A DNA stretch of 64,000 nucleotides. Source: Sinosporangium album (lineage in GTDB: Bacteria > Actinomycetota > Actinomycetes > Streptosporangiales > Streptosporangiaceae). A model generated the notes under the pieces. That model was not told where the DNA came from. It worked only from the letters and a program-made list of their open reading frames with translations, and ran no database searches. Location of the stretch: contig NZ_FNCN01000001.1 of NCBI RefSeq assembly GCF_900100605.1, forward strand, positions 124,001 through 188,000, written 5' to 3'. Each line of letters begins with the position of its first letter. The first letter of the stretch is position 1. A program made the translations under genes and the position numbers. Below are positions 26,017 to 36,201 of the stretch, one piece after another.

Positions 26017-28950
26017 ATGACGACCGCCTACACTCCAGGGTCCCTGGTCTCGGCACGTGGCCGCGACTGGGTGGTGCTGCCCGACAGCGCCCCCGACATG
26101 CTCGTCCTGCGTCCCCTCGGCGGAGCCGACGACGACATCGCCGCGGTCTTCCCCGCCTTCGAAACGGTCGAGAGCGCCGAGTTCGCGCCCCCTTCAGCGG
26201 CCGACCTCGGCGACGCCCACGCGGCCGGCCTGCTCCGTTCGGCCCTGCGCATCGGTTTCCGCTCCGGCGCGGGACCGTTCCGCTCACTCGCCGGCATCGC
26301 CGTCGAACCCCGCGCCTACCAGCTCGTCCCGCTCATGATGGCGCTGCGTCACCGGACCGTGCGCCTGCTGATCTCCGACGACGTCGGCATCGGCAAGACC
26401 GTCGAAGCGGGTCTCATCGCCAGTGAGCTGCTCGCCCAGGGCAGCGCTACGGGCGTCGCCGTACTCTGCTCCCCCGCGCTCGCCGAGCAGTGGCAGGAGG
26501 AGCTGCGCACCAAGTTCGGCATAGACGCCGAGTTGGTGCTCGCTTCCACGGTCTCGAAACTCGAACGAGGGTTGGACCTCGGCCAGTCCCTCTTCGACAA
26601 GCACCCTCACGTGGTGGTCTCCACAGATTTCATCAAGTCCACCCGCCACCGCGATGACTTCGTACGGCACTGCCCCGACCTGGTCATCGTCGACGAGGCC
26701 CACACCTGCGTCGCGGCCGACGAAGGCAGCTCGACGCAGAACAGCTCAGCACAGAACAGCTCAGCGCAGAACCAACTGCGCTACGAGCTGCTTCAACGCA
26801 TCGCCGCCGACGAGGACCGCCATCTACTCCTGGTGACCGCGACCCCGCACAGCGGCAAGACGGCGGCCTTCCGCAACCTCCTCGGCCTACTGAAGCCGGA
26901 GTTCGCCACGATCGACACGAACGGCAGAGCCGGGCGCACCTTGCTCGCCCGGCATTTCGTGCAGCGGCGCCGCGCCGACATCCGCAAATACCTTGATGAG
27001 GAGACCGAGTTCCCCGAGGACCGGCACTTCAAGGACGAGACGTACAAGCTCTCCCCCGCCTACCGCGCGCTGCTCGACGACGCCATCGCTTATGCGAGCG
27101 AGCGGGTCAGCGCCGCGGGGGAGCACGGCAGGCGTGAGAGCCGGATCGCGTGGTGGTCGGCGATCGCGCTGCTGCGTTCTCTGGTCTCCTCGCCGCGTGC
27201 CGCCGCCCAGACGCTGCGCACCCGGTCGGCGACCGCGACGGCGGCCACCGCCGAGGAGGCCGACAGGCTCGGCGCTCCCCTGACCGGCGATTCCTCCGAC
27301 AGCGACACCTTGGAGGGCTTGGACGTCGCTCCCGGCGCGGAGACCGGCGACGCCGGCGGGCGGCTCGCCGAACTCGCCGACCGGGCCGCCATGCTGGAAG
27401 GCCCGGCCGGGGACCTGAAACTGGCCGCTCTCATCAAGCACGTGAAGGCCCTGGTCAAGGACGGCTACCACCCGATCGTGTTCTGCCGCTACATCCCGAC
27501 CGCCGAATACGTCGCCGAGCACGTGGACGGCAAACTCGGCAAGAACACCGTCGTCCGTGCCGTCACCGGCACGCTCTCCCCGCAGCAGCGGCTCCAGCGC
27601 ATCGAGGAGCTCGCCGCCGAGGCGGGCGAGGACACCGCGGCCCGCCGCGTCCTCATCGCCACCGACTGCCTCTCCGAAGGCGTCAACCTGCAACACCACT
27701 TCGACGCCGTCGTCCACTACGACCTGGCGTGGAACCCGACGCGCCACGATCAGCGCGAGGGCCGCGTCGACCGCTACGGCCAGAAGAAGGACGCCGTCCG
27801 CGTGATCACCCTGTACGGCAGCGACAACGGCATCGACGGCAAGGTGCTCGACGTCCTCATCAAAAAGCACCGCCAGATCCGCAGGGACCTCGGCATCTCC
27901 GTCTCCGTTCCCGACGCCTCCTCCTCCGGGGTGACCGACGCGATCGTCGAATGGCTGCTCATGCGCGGCAGCCGAGGCGACCAGGAGACCCTCTTCGGCG
28001 TCGAGGAGATCGAAGGGCTCAACGCCAAGGCCGCCGAGCTTGAGGCGGAGTGGAACTCCACCGCCGACCGGGAGAAGCAGTCGCGGTCCCTGTTCGCGCA
28101 GAACACCGTCCGTCCGGAGGAGGTGGAGCCCGAGGTCGCGGCCGTACGCGACGCCCTCGGCGGGGCGGCCGAGATCCGCGACTTCGTCCGCCACGCCCTC
28201 GGCGCGCTGGGCGGAGTCCTGCGTGAGGAGCCTGATGGACTGGGTGACTTCAGCGCCGAGGTGAGCGGCGGACCCGTGGGCCTGCGCGACGCCCTCGCTC
28301 CGGTCCTCGGCGGCGACACCGTGGAGCTGGGCCGCCCCGTCCCGTTCCGTAGGACGGCGGCGGTGGCACGCGGCGAAGCCGCGTTGGTGCGCACCGATCC
28401 GGTGGTCGCCGCTCTCGCCGGTTATGTGCTCAACACCGCGCTTGACCTCCGGGCTCCCGGCCCCCGCCCGGCCCGGCGTTGCGGGGTCGTCCGTACGAGA
28501 TCCGTCGAACGCCGCACCACGCTGCTCCTGGTCCGCTACCGCTTCCACCTCACCCTTCCCTCGCGTTCGGGCGAACGGCAGCTCATCGCCGAGGACGCCC
28601 GCCTGACCGCCTTCGAAGGCTCCCCCGCGAGCGCCGTATGGCTGCCGGCCGAGGAGGCCGCGAAGCTGCTCGATGTGAAGGCCGACGAGAACACCGACCC
28701 CGACTTCGGCGAGCGCACGATGGACCGTGTGCTCGACGGCCTGTACGGCACCGCCCCGCACCTTGAGGCCTACGGCGAAGAGCTGGCGGCCGAGCTGCTC
28801 GCCTCCCACCGCCGGGTCCGCAGCGCCTCCGGCGAGATCGTCCGCGGTGTGAACGTCACCGTGCAGAAACCCGCCGACATCCTCGGCGTCTACATCTACC
28901 TGCCGGTGTCCGGCTCCGCCACCCCCCTCGCCGCCGGAGGAACCCTCTGA
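26017..28950 (+). CDS. drmD: DISARM-type SNF2-like helicase DrmD
   Basis: A 977-residue SNF2-family helicase/translocase. Visible motifs are LLISDDVGIGKTVEAGLIA (Walker A, about residue 122), LVIVDEAHTC (DEAH, about 226), LLVTATPHSG, and the C-terminal RecA lobe with ATDCLSEGVNLQ and DQREGRVDRYGQ. The run AVLCSPALAEQWQEEL and VVVSTDFIKSTRHRDDF match DrmD proteins of class 1 DISARM, where this helicase accompanies an adenine methylase. An SSTQN/SSAQN repeat at 26728-26772 sits between motifs II and III. GAGG precedes ATG 26017. The stop overlaps the methylase start by 1 nt, so the two are translationally coupled. Confidence 0.85.
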   Translation: MTTAYTPGSLVSARGRDWVVLPDSAPDMLVLRPLGGADDDIAAVFPAFETVESAEFAPPSAADLGDAHAAGLLRSALRIGFRSGAGPFRSLAGIAVEPRAYQLVPLMMALRHRTVRLLISDDVGIGKTVEAGLIASELLAQGSATGVAVLCSPALAEQWQEELRTKFGIDAELVLASTVSKLERGLDLGQSLFDKHPHVVVSTDFIKSTRHRDDFVRHCPDLVIVDEAHTCVAADEGSSTQNSSAQNSSAQNQLRYELLQRIAADEDRHLLLVTATPHSGKTAAFRNLLGLLKPEFATIDTNGRAGRTLLARHFVQRRRADIRKYLDEETEFPEDRHFKDETYKLSPAYRALLDDAIAYASERVSAAGEHGRRESRIAWWSAIALLRSLVSSPRAAAQTLRTRSATATAATAEEADRLGAPLTGDSSDSDTLEGLDVAPGAETGDAGGRLAELADRAAMLEGPAGDLKLAALIKHVKALVKDGYHPIVFCRYIPTAEYVAEHVDGKLGKNTVVRAVTGTLSPQQRLQRIEELAAEAGEDTAARRVLIATDCLSEGVNLQHHFDAVVHYDLAWNPTRHDQREGRVDRYGQKKDAVRVITLYGSDNGIDGKVLDVLIKKHRQIRRDLGISVSVPDASSSGVTDAIVEWLLMRGSRGDQETLFGVEEIEGLNAKAAELEAEWNSTADREKQSRSLFAQNTVRPEEVEPEVAAVRDALGGAAEIRDFVRHALGALGGVLREEPDGLGDFSAEVSGGPVGLRDALAPVLGGDTVELGRPVPFRRTAAVARGEAALVRTDPVVAALAGYVLNTALDLRAPGPRPARRCGVVRTRSVERRTTLLLVRYRFHLTLPSRSGERQLIAEDARLTAFEGSPASAVWLPAEEAAKLLDVKADENTDPDFGERTMDRVLDGLYGTAPHLEAYGEELAAELLASHRRVRSASGEIVRGVNVTVQKPADILGVYIYLPVSGSATPLAAGGTL

Positions 28951-31900
28951 TGTCCGCCCCCGCCCGCGCCCAGGTCTTCTCCGCCGTCCACACCGTCGGC
29001 GGCCTCATCCCCGCCGACATGCTGATCCGCATCTCCGAAGGCAAGGACGTCCACGGGGCCAAACCCGCCGACTACCGCGTCATCGGGCCGCGTTCCGTGC
29101 GTGACGAGGCCGAACGCCACTGGGACTACCTGAAGTCCATCTGGCGCGAGCTGCGCCGCAGTCTGCCGGCCGTCCCGGAGGCCGAGACCCCCGCCGACCC
29201 CACGGGACTCGCCGTCACGCAGTGGCTCGAACCGCTCTTCGGTGAGCTCGGCTTCGGCCGCCTCACGGCCATCGGAGCGACCGGCATCGCGGCCGACGGC
29301 GGAGGCAAGACCTTCCCGGTGAGCCACCGCTGGAATCACGTCCCCCTGCACCTGACCGCCTGGAACGCGGCACTCGACAGGCGCTCGGGCGGTGCCGTAC
29401 CCCCGCAGTCGCTCGTCCAGGAATGCCTCAACCGCACCGAGGCGCACCTGTGGGGCGTCCTCACCAACGGCCGCAGGCTCCGGCTGCTGCGGGACTCCAG
29501 CGCGCTGGCCACCGCCTCCTACGTCGAGTTCGACCTGGAGGCCATCTTCGACGGGGAGCTTTTCAGTGACTTCGTCCTGCTGTATCGGCTGCTTCACGTC
29601 TCCCGCTTCGACGTGGCCGAGGGTGCGCCGCCGTCGTCGTGCTGGCTGGAGAAATGGCGCACCGACGCCATCGCGTCCGGCACGAGGGCCTTGGAGAGCC
29701 ACCGCGACGGTGTGCAGAAGGCGATCACCAGGCTCGGCACCGGATTCCTCAAGCATCCCGCCAACGCCGAGCTGCGCAGAAACCTCGACGTCCACGCCTT
29801 CCACGCCGCCCTCCTGCGTCTCGTATACCGGCTGATCTTCCTTTTCGTCACCGAAGACCGCGACGCGCTCCACCCGCCCGCCACGGATGAGAAGACCCGC
29901 AGGCGCTACGCCGAATACTTCTCCTCCGCTCGACTGCGCGGCCAGGCCGCCCGCCGCCAAGGCACCGCCCACACCGACCTGTACCAGGCCCTGCACATCG
30001 TCCTCGACGCGCTCGGAGACGAGCGCGGGAGGCCGGAACTGGGGCTGCCGGGACTCGGCGGCCTCTTCGACGACACCGCCGCCGACGCGCCCCTGCACGG
30101 CCTGTCCCTCTCGAACGCCTACCTGCTGGACGCGGTACGCCACCTCTCCCGGGTCCGCGACCACGACTCCGGTCGCTGGCGGCAGGTGGACTACCGCAAC
30201 ATGGGCTCGGAGGAACTCGGCTCCGTCTACGAGTCGCTCCTCGAACTCGTGCCCAAGCACAGCGCCGTCGACAGCACCTTCGAACTCGTCAACCGCCTCG
30301 GCAACGACCGCAAGAAGACCGGCTCCTACTACACGCCGAGCTCCCTGATCGAGACCCTGCTCGACTCCACCCTCGACCCCGTCATCGACGACGCGCAGAA
30401 ACGCGGCGAGCAGAAGGCGACGGCGGCCGGGCAGCCCGACGCGACGGACACAGTCGTCTCCGAGCTGCTGGCCCTCACCGTCTGCGACCCGGCCTGCGGC
30501 TCCGGCCACTTCCTCGTCGCCGCCGCCCGCCGGATCGCCAAGCGGGTCGCCGCCGTGCGCGAAAGCAACCCCGAGCCCACCCTCGGCGCGGTCCGCCACG
30601 CCCTGCACGAGGTCGTCGCCCGCTGCGTGTACGGCGTCGACCTCAACCCCATGGCCGTCGAACTCGCCAAGGTCTCCCTGTGGCTCGAAGCCTTGGAGCC
30701 CGGAAAACCCCTCGGTTTCCTCGACGCCCACATCAAACACGGCAACGGGCTGATCGGCGCGACACCGGCACTGCTCCGGGAAGGCATCCCCAACAAGGCG
30801 TTCAAGCCCGTCGAAGGCGACGACCCGAAGTACGCGACGTTCCTTGAGAAGCAGAACAACCAGGAACTCGCCGGACAAGGCGGGCTGTTCGACCTGGACG
30901 AGGGGACGAAGGTGGCCAACACCGCCTTCGCCGCCGACCTGCGCCGCATCACAGCCGCCCCCGCCGACACCCTCGGCGACGTCCACCGCCAAGCCTCGGC
31001 CTACCGCACCTGGGAGACCTCCGCCGCCTACCTCCACGCCCTCCACGCGGCGGACGCCTGGTGCGCGGCCTTCATGTGGCACAAGACCAAGGACGCCCCG
31101 CCCGCGATCACCCACGACGTCTTCCGCGCCCTCCAGAACCCCGAAGGCAGCGGCGCCTCACAGGCCACCCACGACGAGATCGTACGGCTCCGCGAACAGT
31201 TCCGCTTCTTCCACTGGCACCTGGCCTTCCCCGACGTCTTCACCGTGCCCGACGGCGACGCCGGCGGCGCCGACATCGACCCCGCCACGGGTTGGGCCGG
31301 CGGCTTCTCCTGCGTCCTCGGCAACCCGCCGTGGGACAAGGTCGACTTCGAGGACAAGAAGTATTTCAGCGTGGTCGAGCCTCGCATCGCCGCGATAGCC
31401 GGTACGGCACGGCGCACGCGAATCGCCGAATGGGTCGAGGAGAATCCAGACGCGGGTCAGTGGTATCACGCCGAACGCCGCAAGGTGAAAGCCACCTTCC
31501 ACTTCGCCGGCAAGTCCGGGTCTTTTCCTCGTTGCCAAGAGGGTCTTAGCGCCAAGGGAGTCAACTCCCTATTCGTCGATCACCTTTTCACAGAACGCTT
31601 CTCCGAGATCGTCGCCCACAAGGGCCGTTTTGGATGCATCGTCCAAACTTCCATCGCCACAGGAGCAGGAGCACAGAATCTTTTCAGCGACCTGAGCCGA
31701 CGTGGCGCTATTTCCTTTTTTTATGATTTCGAGAACCGCAAGCCGCTTTTCGTTGGAGTGGACTCTCGATACAAGTTCTGCCTGCTGTCCATGACAGGGC
31801 GGGCACTACGTGAACCGACAGCTAGGTTCGCGTTCTTCCTTGAGGACACAATCGACCTCGACGACAGCGAGCGTCTCTTTACACTCAACCCGAAAGATAT

Positions 31901-33104
31901 TTCCCTCATAAATCCAAATACCGGCACACTACCCATCTTTCGCACCCGCCGCGATGCTGACCTCACCGCCGCAATTCATCGCCGAGTTCCGATTCTCTGG
32001 AACGAAGCCGAAGCGGATGGGAACCCCTGGGGAATCCACTTTAAGAATCTATTCAACACGACAGACGATTCCGATCTCTTTCAAACCCGGGATGACCTCG
32101 AATCCGACGGCTGGGAGCTTGACGGGAACTCCTTCAGTCGCAACAGGGAGCGGATGCTACCGCTCTACGATGGCAAGATGGCTCATCACTTCGACCACCG
32201 CTGGAACTCCTACTGCGGCACAGGAAATGAAGAATACCGACGCGTGGCACCTTCCGATAAACAAAACCCCGCAACTACAGCTGGGCCGCGCTACTGGATT
32301 AAGGAAGAGGGATTTATTCGCACCGAGAGGAAAAAACAGGAGGTAGAAGTTCCCGGCGTTGCCGAGCGCCTTAAAAAGCTGAACTGGAACCGAGGATGGC
32401 TTTGCGGTTGGCGTGATGTCTGCCGCACCACCGATGAGCGCACAGCCCTTCCAGCATTCATTCCACGTGCCGCCGTGGTAGAGAAGTTCCCACTGATGTT
32501 TCCACGGGTAGCACCAGCCCTCACCTCTGCCCTAATCGCCACACAGAGTTCCTTGGTTTTTGACTATCTGAGTCGCCAGAAGGTTGGCGGTATAAGCATG
32601 GCGCTGTTCGTCTGGAAACAACTCCCAGTCCCCACTCCCGACATGCTGGACCCCCACACCTCCTTTATCACCCCCCGTGTCCTCGAACTCGTCTACACCG
32701 CCTACGACATGGCCCCACTCGCGCGTGACCTGGGCGACCCCGCCGAGGCCCAGCCCTTCCGGTGGGACGAGGAGCGCCGGGCCCAGATCCGCGCCGAGCT
32801 GGACGCCTACTTCTTCCACCTCTACGGCATCTCCCGCGACGACACGGATTACATCCTGGAGACCTTCCAGACCGAGAGCGGCGGCCTCAAGAACAATGAG
32901 ATCGCCAAATACGGCACCTACCGCACCAAGGACCTCGTCCTTGCGGAGTACGACCGGATGTCGCCGGCCGGGGTGGGCCTGGCGGTCCCGCTCACCGACG
33001 GGGAGAGCTTCGTCTCCACGCTCAACCCGCCGCCGGGCCGCGGCCCCCGGCATGACCCGGCTCCGGCCGTACCGGGAAGCCCGCTGGAAGGCGAGGGTGT
33101 CTAG
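28950..33104 (+). CDS. Eco57I-type N6-adenine DNA methylase (DrmMI-like)
   Basis: A 1384-residue DNA adenine methyltransferase. The SAM site is CDPACGSGHFLVAAA (about 513) and the catalytic motif IV is VLGNPPWDKV (about N792). The C-terminal part should contain the target-recognition domain. Size and position after drmD fit the class 1 DISARM methylase DrmMI, which marks host DNA as self. PglX-like BREX methylases are the main alternative, but no pglZ or other BREX gene is present. From about 31500 to 32640 base composition drops sharply compared with both flanks. ATG 28950 overlaps the drmD TGA by 1 nt, and the stop overlaps the next GTG by 1 nt. Confidence 0.88.
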   Translation: MSAPARAQVFSAVHTVGGLIPADMLIRISEGKDVHGAKPADYRVIGPRSVRDEAERHWDYLKSIWRELRRSLPAVPEAETPADPTGLAVTQWLEPLFGELGFGRLTAIGATGIAADGGGKTFPVSHRWNHVPLHLTAWNAALDRRSGGAVPPQSLVQECLNRTEAHLWGVLTNGRRLRLLRDSSALATASYVEFDLEAIFDGELFSDFVLLYRLLHVSRFDVAEGAPPSSCWLEKWRTDAIASGTRALESHRDGVQKAITRLGTGFLKHPANAELRRNLDVHAFHAALLRLVYRLIFLFVTEDRDALHPPATDEKTRRRYAEYFSSARLRGQAARRQGTAHTDLYQALHIVLDALGDERGRPELGLPGLGGLFDDTAADAPLHGLSLSNAYLLDAVRHLSRVRDHDSGRWRQVDYRNMGSEELGSVYESLLELVPKHSAVDSTFELVNRLGNDRKKTGSYYTPSSLIETLLDSTLDPVIDDAQKRGEQKATAAGQPDATDTVVSELLALTVCDPACGSGHFLVAAARRIAKRVAAVRESNPEPTLGAVRHALHEVVARCVYGVDLNPMAVELAKVSLWLEALEPGKPLGFLDAHIKHGNGLIGATPALLREGIPNKAFKPVEGDDPKYATFLEKQNNQELAGQGGLFDLDEGTKVANTAFAADLRRITAAPADTLGDVHRQASAYRTWETSAAYLHALHAADAWCAAFMWHKTKDAPPAITHDVFRALQNPEGSGASQATHDEIVRLREQFRFFHWHLAFPDVFTVPDGDAGGADIDPATGWAGGFSCVLGNPPWDKVDFEDKKYFSVVEPRIAAIAGTARRTRIAEWVEENPDAGQWYHAERRKVKATFHFAGKSGSFPRCQEGLSAKGVNSLFVDHLFTERFSEIVAHKGRFGCIVQTSIATGAGAQNLFSDLSRRGAISFFYDFENRKPLFVGVDSRYKFCLLSMTGRALREPTARFAFFLEDTIDLDDSERLFTLNPKDISLINPNTGTLPIFRTRRDADLTAAIHRRVPILWNEAEADGNPWGIHFKNLFNTTDDSDLFQTRDDLESDGWELDGNSFSRNRERMLPLYDGKMAHHFDHRWNSYCGTGNEEYRRVAPSDKQNPATTAGPRYWIKEEGFIRTERKKQEVEVPGVAERLKKLNWNRGWLCGWRDVCRTTDERTALPAFIPRAAVVEKFPLMFPRVAPALTSALIATQSSLVFDYLSRQKVGGISMALFVWKQLPVPTPDMLDPHTSFITPRVLELVYTAYDMAPLARDLGDPAEAQPFRWDEERRAQIRAELDAYFFHLYGISRDDTDYILETFQTESGGLKNNEIAKYGTYRTKDLVLAEYDRMSPAGVGLAVPLTDGESFVSTLNPPPGRGPRHDPAPAVPGSPLEGEGV

Positions 33105-34957
33105 TGGCCGAGGTCTATCCCGAGTTCTGGATCCGCCTGCCGCATGGGGGACCTGCCGGGCGTGGGCGGCTGCTGGAGGAGAAGGGGAGGAACGGCAGCC
33201 AGAAGTTCCTGGTGAGGGGCGGGTCGCCGGTCCGGCCGGAGGGCGTTCCGTCGTTTCCGGCGCGGATGCCGTCTTCATTCGCGCTGCGGGAGCAGCTGAT
33301 CGCGGACGGCTCGATTGTGGAGTCCACGACGTGGCCGGGCTATTTGGAGACGGCCCGAAACGTCGTCTGCAATTCTCCGTCCGCCGCCGCCGGGATGCTG
33401 ATCGGCCGCAGTTCGAACGGGTGGCTGGAGTGGAAGACGGACGACGGGAGGCCGCTCGCCGACTTCGTGGCACAGGTGTGGTCGGGGCCCAACCGCACGT
33501 GGCTGGTCCGCGGGTCGAATGTGTCGGGGCTTGACCTGGTCCAGGGCTTGTGGCTTCCCGAGGGGCGGGTGAGTGTGGCCGCGGGCCGCCTGCGTGAGGG
33601 GGCGCGGCAGGGCATGTCCAAGGACCGGCTGCGCGGCTTCGTGGAGGAGGACTACCAGGCGACGGCGACGTATGGCCAGAGGCTGCATTTGATCGAGGAG
33701 TTTCACGCCTTCCTGTCGCGGATGAAGCCGGGTGACACGGTGTGCACGATCTCCGGCGGTCGGCTCCACATCGGGACGATCACCGGTGAGGCCGAGCAGG
33801 TCGCCTCCCAGGACGGGCGGTCGAACCTGCGGCGGCCGGTGGAGTGGCAGAGCATCGGCTACGCCTTTGACGATCTGCCAGAGGCGCTTCAGCAGAAGCT
33901 GTCGGTCCAGCATGACGTGGTCGATCTCACCTCGGTTCAGGCACTGGTGGCGGGGCTCGGGCTCAGCGACGACGAGTTGGCCGACGAGGCGGAGGGGGCC
34001 GGAGACGCGGCGAGTGCGGAGATGGCGGCGCTCGTGGCGCGCCGCGAGTTGGAGCTGCCGGAGCCGACGCAGGAGCTCGCGGACGAGCTTCTGGTGCACG
34101 ACGTGGAGTGGCTGCGCGAGGTGCGCGACCTGCTGTGGGACGAGCGCCAGCTCGTGCTGTACGGCCCGCCGGGCACCGGCAAGACGTATCTCGCGCTGAA
34201 GCTGGCCGAGTTTCTCGGCGGCGGCCCCGAACAGGTGAAACTCGTCCAGTTTCACCCTTCTTACGCCTATGAGGATTTCTTCGAGGGATTCCGTCCTCAA
34301 GAGGCGCCAGAGACCAGGGAGGTCGCCTTTCGACTCACGGCGGGACCGCTACGCGAGCTCGCCGACCTCGCCTCTCGCGAAGGCAACCGGCACATCCCCT
34401 ATTTCCTCATCATCGATGAGATCAACCGCGCCAATCTGGCCAAGGTCTTCGGCGAGCTGTACTTCCTGCTGGAATACCGCAACAGGTCGGTGCGCCTCAC
34501 ATACTCCGGCGAGGACTTCGCGCTGCCGCCGAACCTGTTCGTCATCGGCACCATGAACACGGCCGACCGCTCGATCGCGCTCGTGGACGCCGCGATGCGC
34601 CGCCGTTTCGCGTTCGTGGAGCTGTCGCCTCGGACGGAGCCGACCAGCGGACTGCTCCGGCGATGGCTCACCCGCCAAGGGCGCGACGCCGACCCCGCGG
34701 AGCTCCTCGACGCTTTGAACTCGCGCATCGGCGACCCGGATTTCCGCGTCGGCCCCTCGTATCTGATGAAGAAGGGGGTCTACCGCGACGGCGGACTCGA
34801 ACGCACGTGGCGCACCAAGATCCTCCCCCTGCTCGAAGAGCACCACTACGGGGACGACGTGGACGTCGCGCGGCGCTACGGCCTTCCCGCACTGCGGGCC
34901 GCCCTCGCCGCGACTCCGCCGGCCGACGCGTCGGCCGGCGCGTCCGGCCGGCCATGA
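33104..34957 (+). CDS. mcrB: McrB-type AAA+ GTPase with DUF4357-like N-terminus
   Basis: A 617-residue motor subunit of an McrBC-type restriction enzyme. The AAA+ core has LYGPPGTGKTYLALKL (Walker A, about 355), FLIIDEINRANLAKVFGELY (Walker B), and the McrB signature IGTMNTADRSIALVDAAMRRRF. The N-terminal 150 residues contain SPSAAAGMLIGRSSNGWLEWK, which matches DUF4357-type domains rather than the EcoMcrB 5-methylcytosine binder, so the recognised modification may differ. GTG 33104 overlaps the methylase stop by 1 nt, and the mcrC start overlaps its TGA by ATGA. Confidence 0.9.
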   Translation: MAEVYPEFWIRLPHGGPAGRGRLLEEKGRNGSQKFLVRGGSPVRPEGVPSFPARMPSSFALREQLIADGSIVESTTWPGYLETARNVVCNSPSAAAGMLIGRSSNGWLEWKTDDGRPLADFVAQVWSGPNRTWLVRGSNVSGLDLVQGLWLPEGRVSVAAGRLREGARQGMSKDRLRGFVEEDYQATATYGQRLHLIEEFHAFLSRMKPGDTVCTISGGRLHIGTITGEAEQVASQDGRSNLRRPVEWQSIGYAFDDLPEALQQKLSVQHDVVDLTSVQALVAGLGLSDDELADEAEGAGDAASAEMAALVARRELELPEPTQELADELLVHDVEWLREVRDLLWDERQLVLYGPPGTGKTYLALKLAEFLGGGPEQVKLVQFHPSYAYEDFFEGFRPQEAPETREVAFRLTAGPLRELADLASREGNRHIPYFLIIDEINRANLAKVFGELYFLLEYRNRSVRLTYSGEDFALPPNLFVIGTMNTADRSIALVDAAMRRRFAFVELSPRTEPTSGLLRRWLTRQGRDADPAELLDALNSRIGDPDFRVGPSYLMKKGVYRDGGLERTWRTKILPLLEEHHYGDDVDVARRYGLPALRAALAATPPADASAGASGRP

Positions 34958-36165
34958 CGGGCGGCACAGTCGTCGAGCTCGCCGAGCACGGCGCGGCCAT
35001 CACGGTCCCGCTCGACGACGCCACCGGCCGAGCCCTCGCGGCCTCCCGGATCGTCGAGGCGGCACCCGACCCGTTTCTCGCGGGGCGGTGGCGCGTGAAG
35101 GCCGGGGGCAGAGTCGGTGCGGCGGCGGTCGGCGTGCCGGGCGGCGCGACGGTCACCGTGCGGATCACGCCCAAGCTGCCGATCGCGCGGCTCCTGTTCC
35201 TCCTCGGCTACGGGCTCAACGCCAAAGGGTGGCGGGACGAGGATGTGCGGCTCGATGAGGAGTCGGAACTGCTGCCCGCCTTCGCCCGGCTCTTCGAACG
35301 GCAGGCTCACCGCGCGCTGCGCCAGGGGCTGGTCCAGGGCTACCGCACCACCGAGGAGACCTCCTTGGTGGTGCGAGGCCGGATCCGGGAGGCCGACCAG
35401 GTCCGCAGGCACCGGGGCGGACTCGTCCCCGTGGAGGTCGTCCACGACGACTACACCACCGACATCGCCGAGAACAGGCTGCTGCGTACGGCGTGCGAAC
35501 GGCTCTGCCGACTGCCTTCCGGCATCCCCCACGACGTGCGCGGCAGGCTGCTTCGACTGCGGGTGCGACTGGCGGACGTCACGCCGATAGGCCGTGGACA
35601 TGAACCGCCGGTATGGCGGCCGAACAGGCTCAACGCGCGCTACCACACGGCTCTGCGCGTGGCCGAGCTGGTGCTTCGAGGGGCGTCCGTCGAGCATCGG
35701 GCCGGGGATGTGGCTGTGAGCGGGTTCCTGTTCGACATGGCCAAGGTCTTCGAGGACTTCGTCACCGCCGCCCTGCGCGAAGCACTCGGCGGGAGCCGCC
35801 GCGTGGCCTTGCAGGCCGCTCACCACCTCGACGAACACGACGCGATCCGCGTGATCCCCGATCTCGTGATGTATGCCGACGACGGCACACCGCTCGCCGT
35901 GGCCGACGCGAAGTACAAAGCCGAGAAGCGCGAGGGGGTTCCCGACGCCGACCTCTATCAGATGCTCGCCTACTGTACGGCGCTCAACCTGCGGGAGGGC
36001 CATCTCGTGTACGCCAAGGGGAACGCGGCCCATGCCGTACACCAGGTGCGGCACTCCCCCATCGCGATCCACCGGCACGCGCTCGAACTCGACCAGCCTC
36101 CAGCAGGATTGCTCGCCGACGTGCGTGTTCTCGCCCGGCGGCTCGCCGCGACTCCGGCGGTATGA
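34954..36165 (+). CDS. mcrC: McrC-type nuclease subunit
   Basis: A 403-residue partner of McrB. The N-terminal McrC region (VRITPKLPIARLLFLLGYG) is followed by a helical part and a C-terminal PD-(D/E)xK nuclease: RVIPDLVMYADDG (D at about 302) and AVADAKYKAEK (D-A-K at about 318), so the catalytic residues look intact. McrBC complexes translocate along and cut modified foreign DNA. ATG 34954 overlaps the mcrB stop by 4 nt. The longer upstream frame beginning at 34663 lies over mcrB and was rejected. Confidence 0.9.
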   Translation: MTGGTVVELAEHGAAITVPLDDATGRALAASRIVEAAPDPFLAGRWRVKAGGRVGAAAVGVPGGATVTVRITPKLPIARLLFLLGYGLNAKGWRDEDVRLDEESELLPAFARLFERQAHRALRQGLVQGYRTTEETSLVVRGRIREADQVRRHRGGLVPVEVVHDDYTTDIAENRLLRTACERLCRLPSGIPHDVRGRLLRLRVRLADVTPIGRGHEPPVWRPNRLNARYHTALRVAELVLRGASVEHRAGDVAVSGFLFDMAKVFEDFVTAALREALGGSRRVALQAAHHLDEHDAIRVIPDLVMYADDGTPLAVADAKYKAEKREGVPDADLYQMLAYCTALNLREGHLVYAKGNAAHAVHQVRHSPIAIHRHALELDQPPAGLLADVRVLARRLAATPAV

Positions 36166-36201
36166 TCCGTTTCCCTCCCACCAACCCCAGGAGGTCCCCC
36201 C

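Noticed and set aside
26887-31115. Long minus-strand open frames opposite drmD and the methylase
   Set aside because: Antisense to genes with clear helicase and methylase motifs; no protein features.
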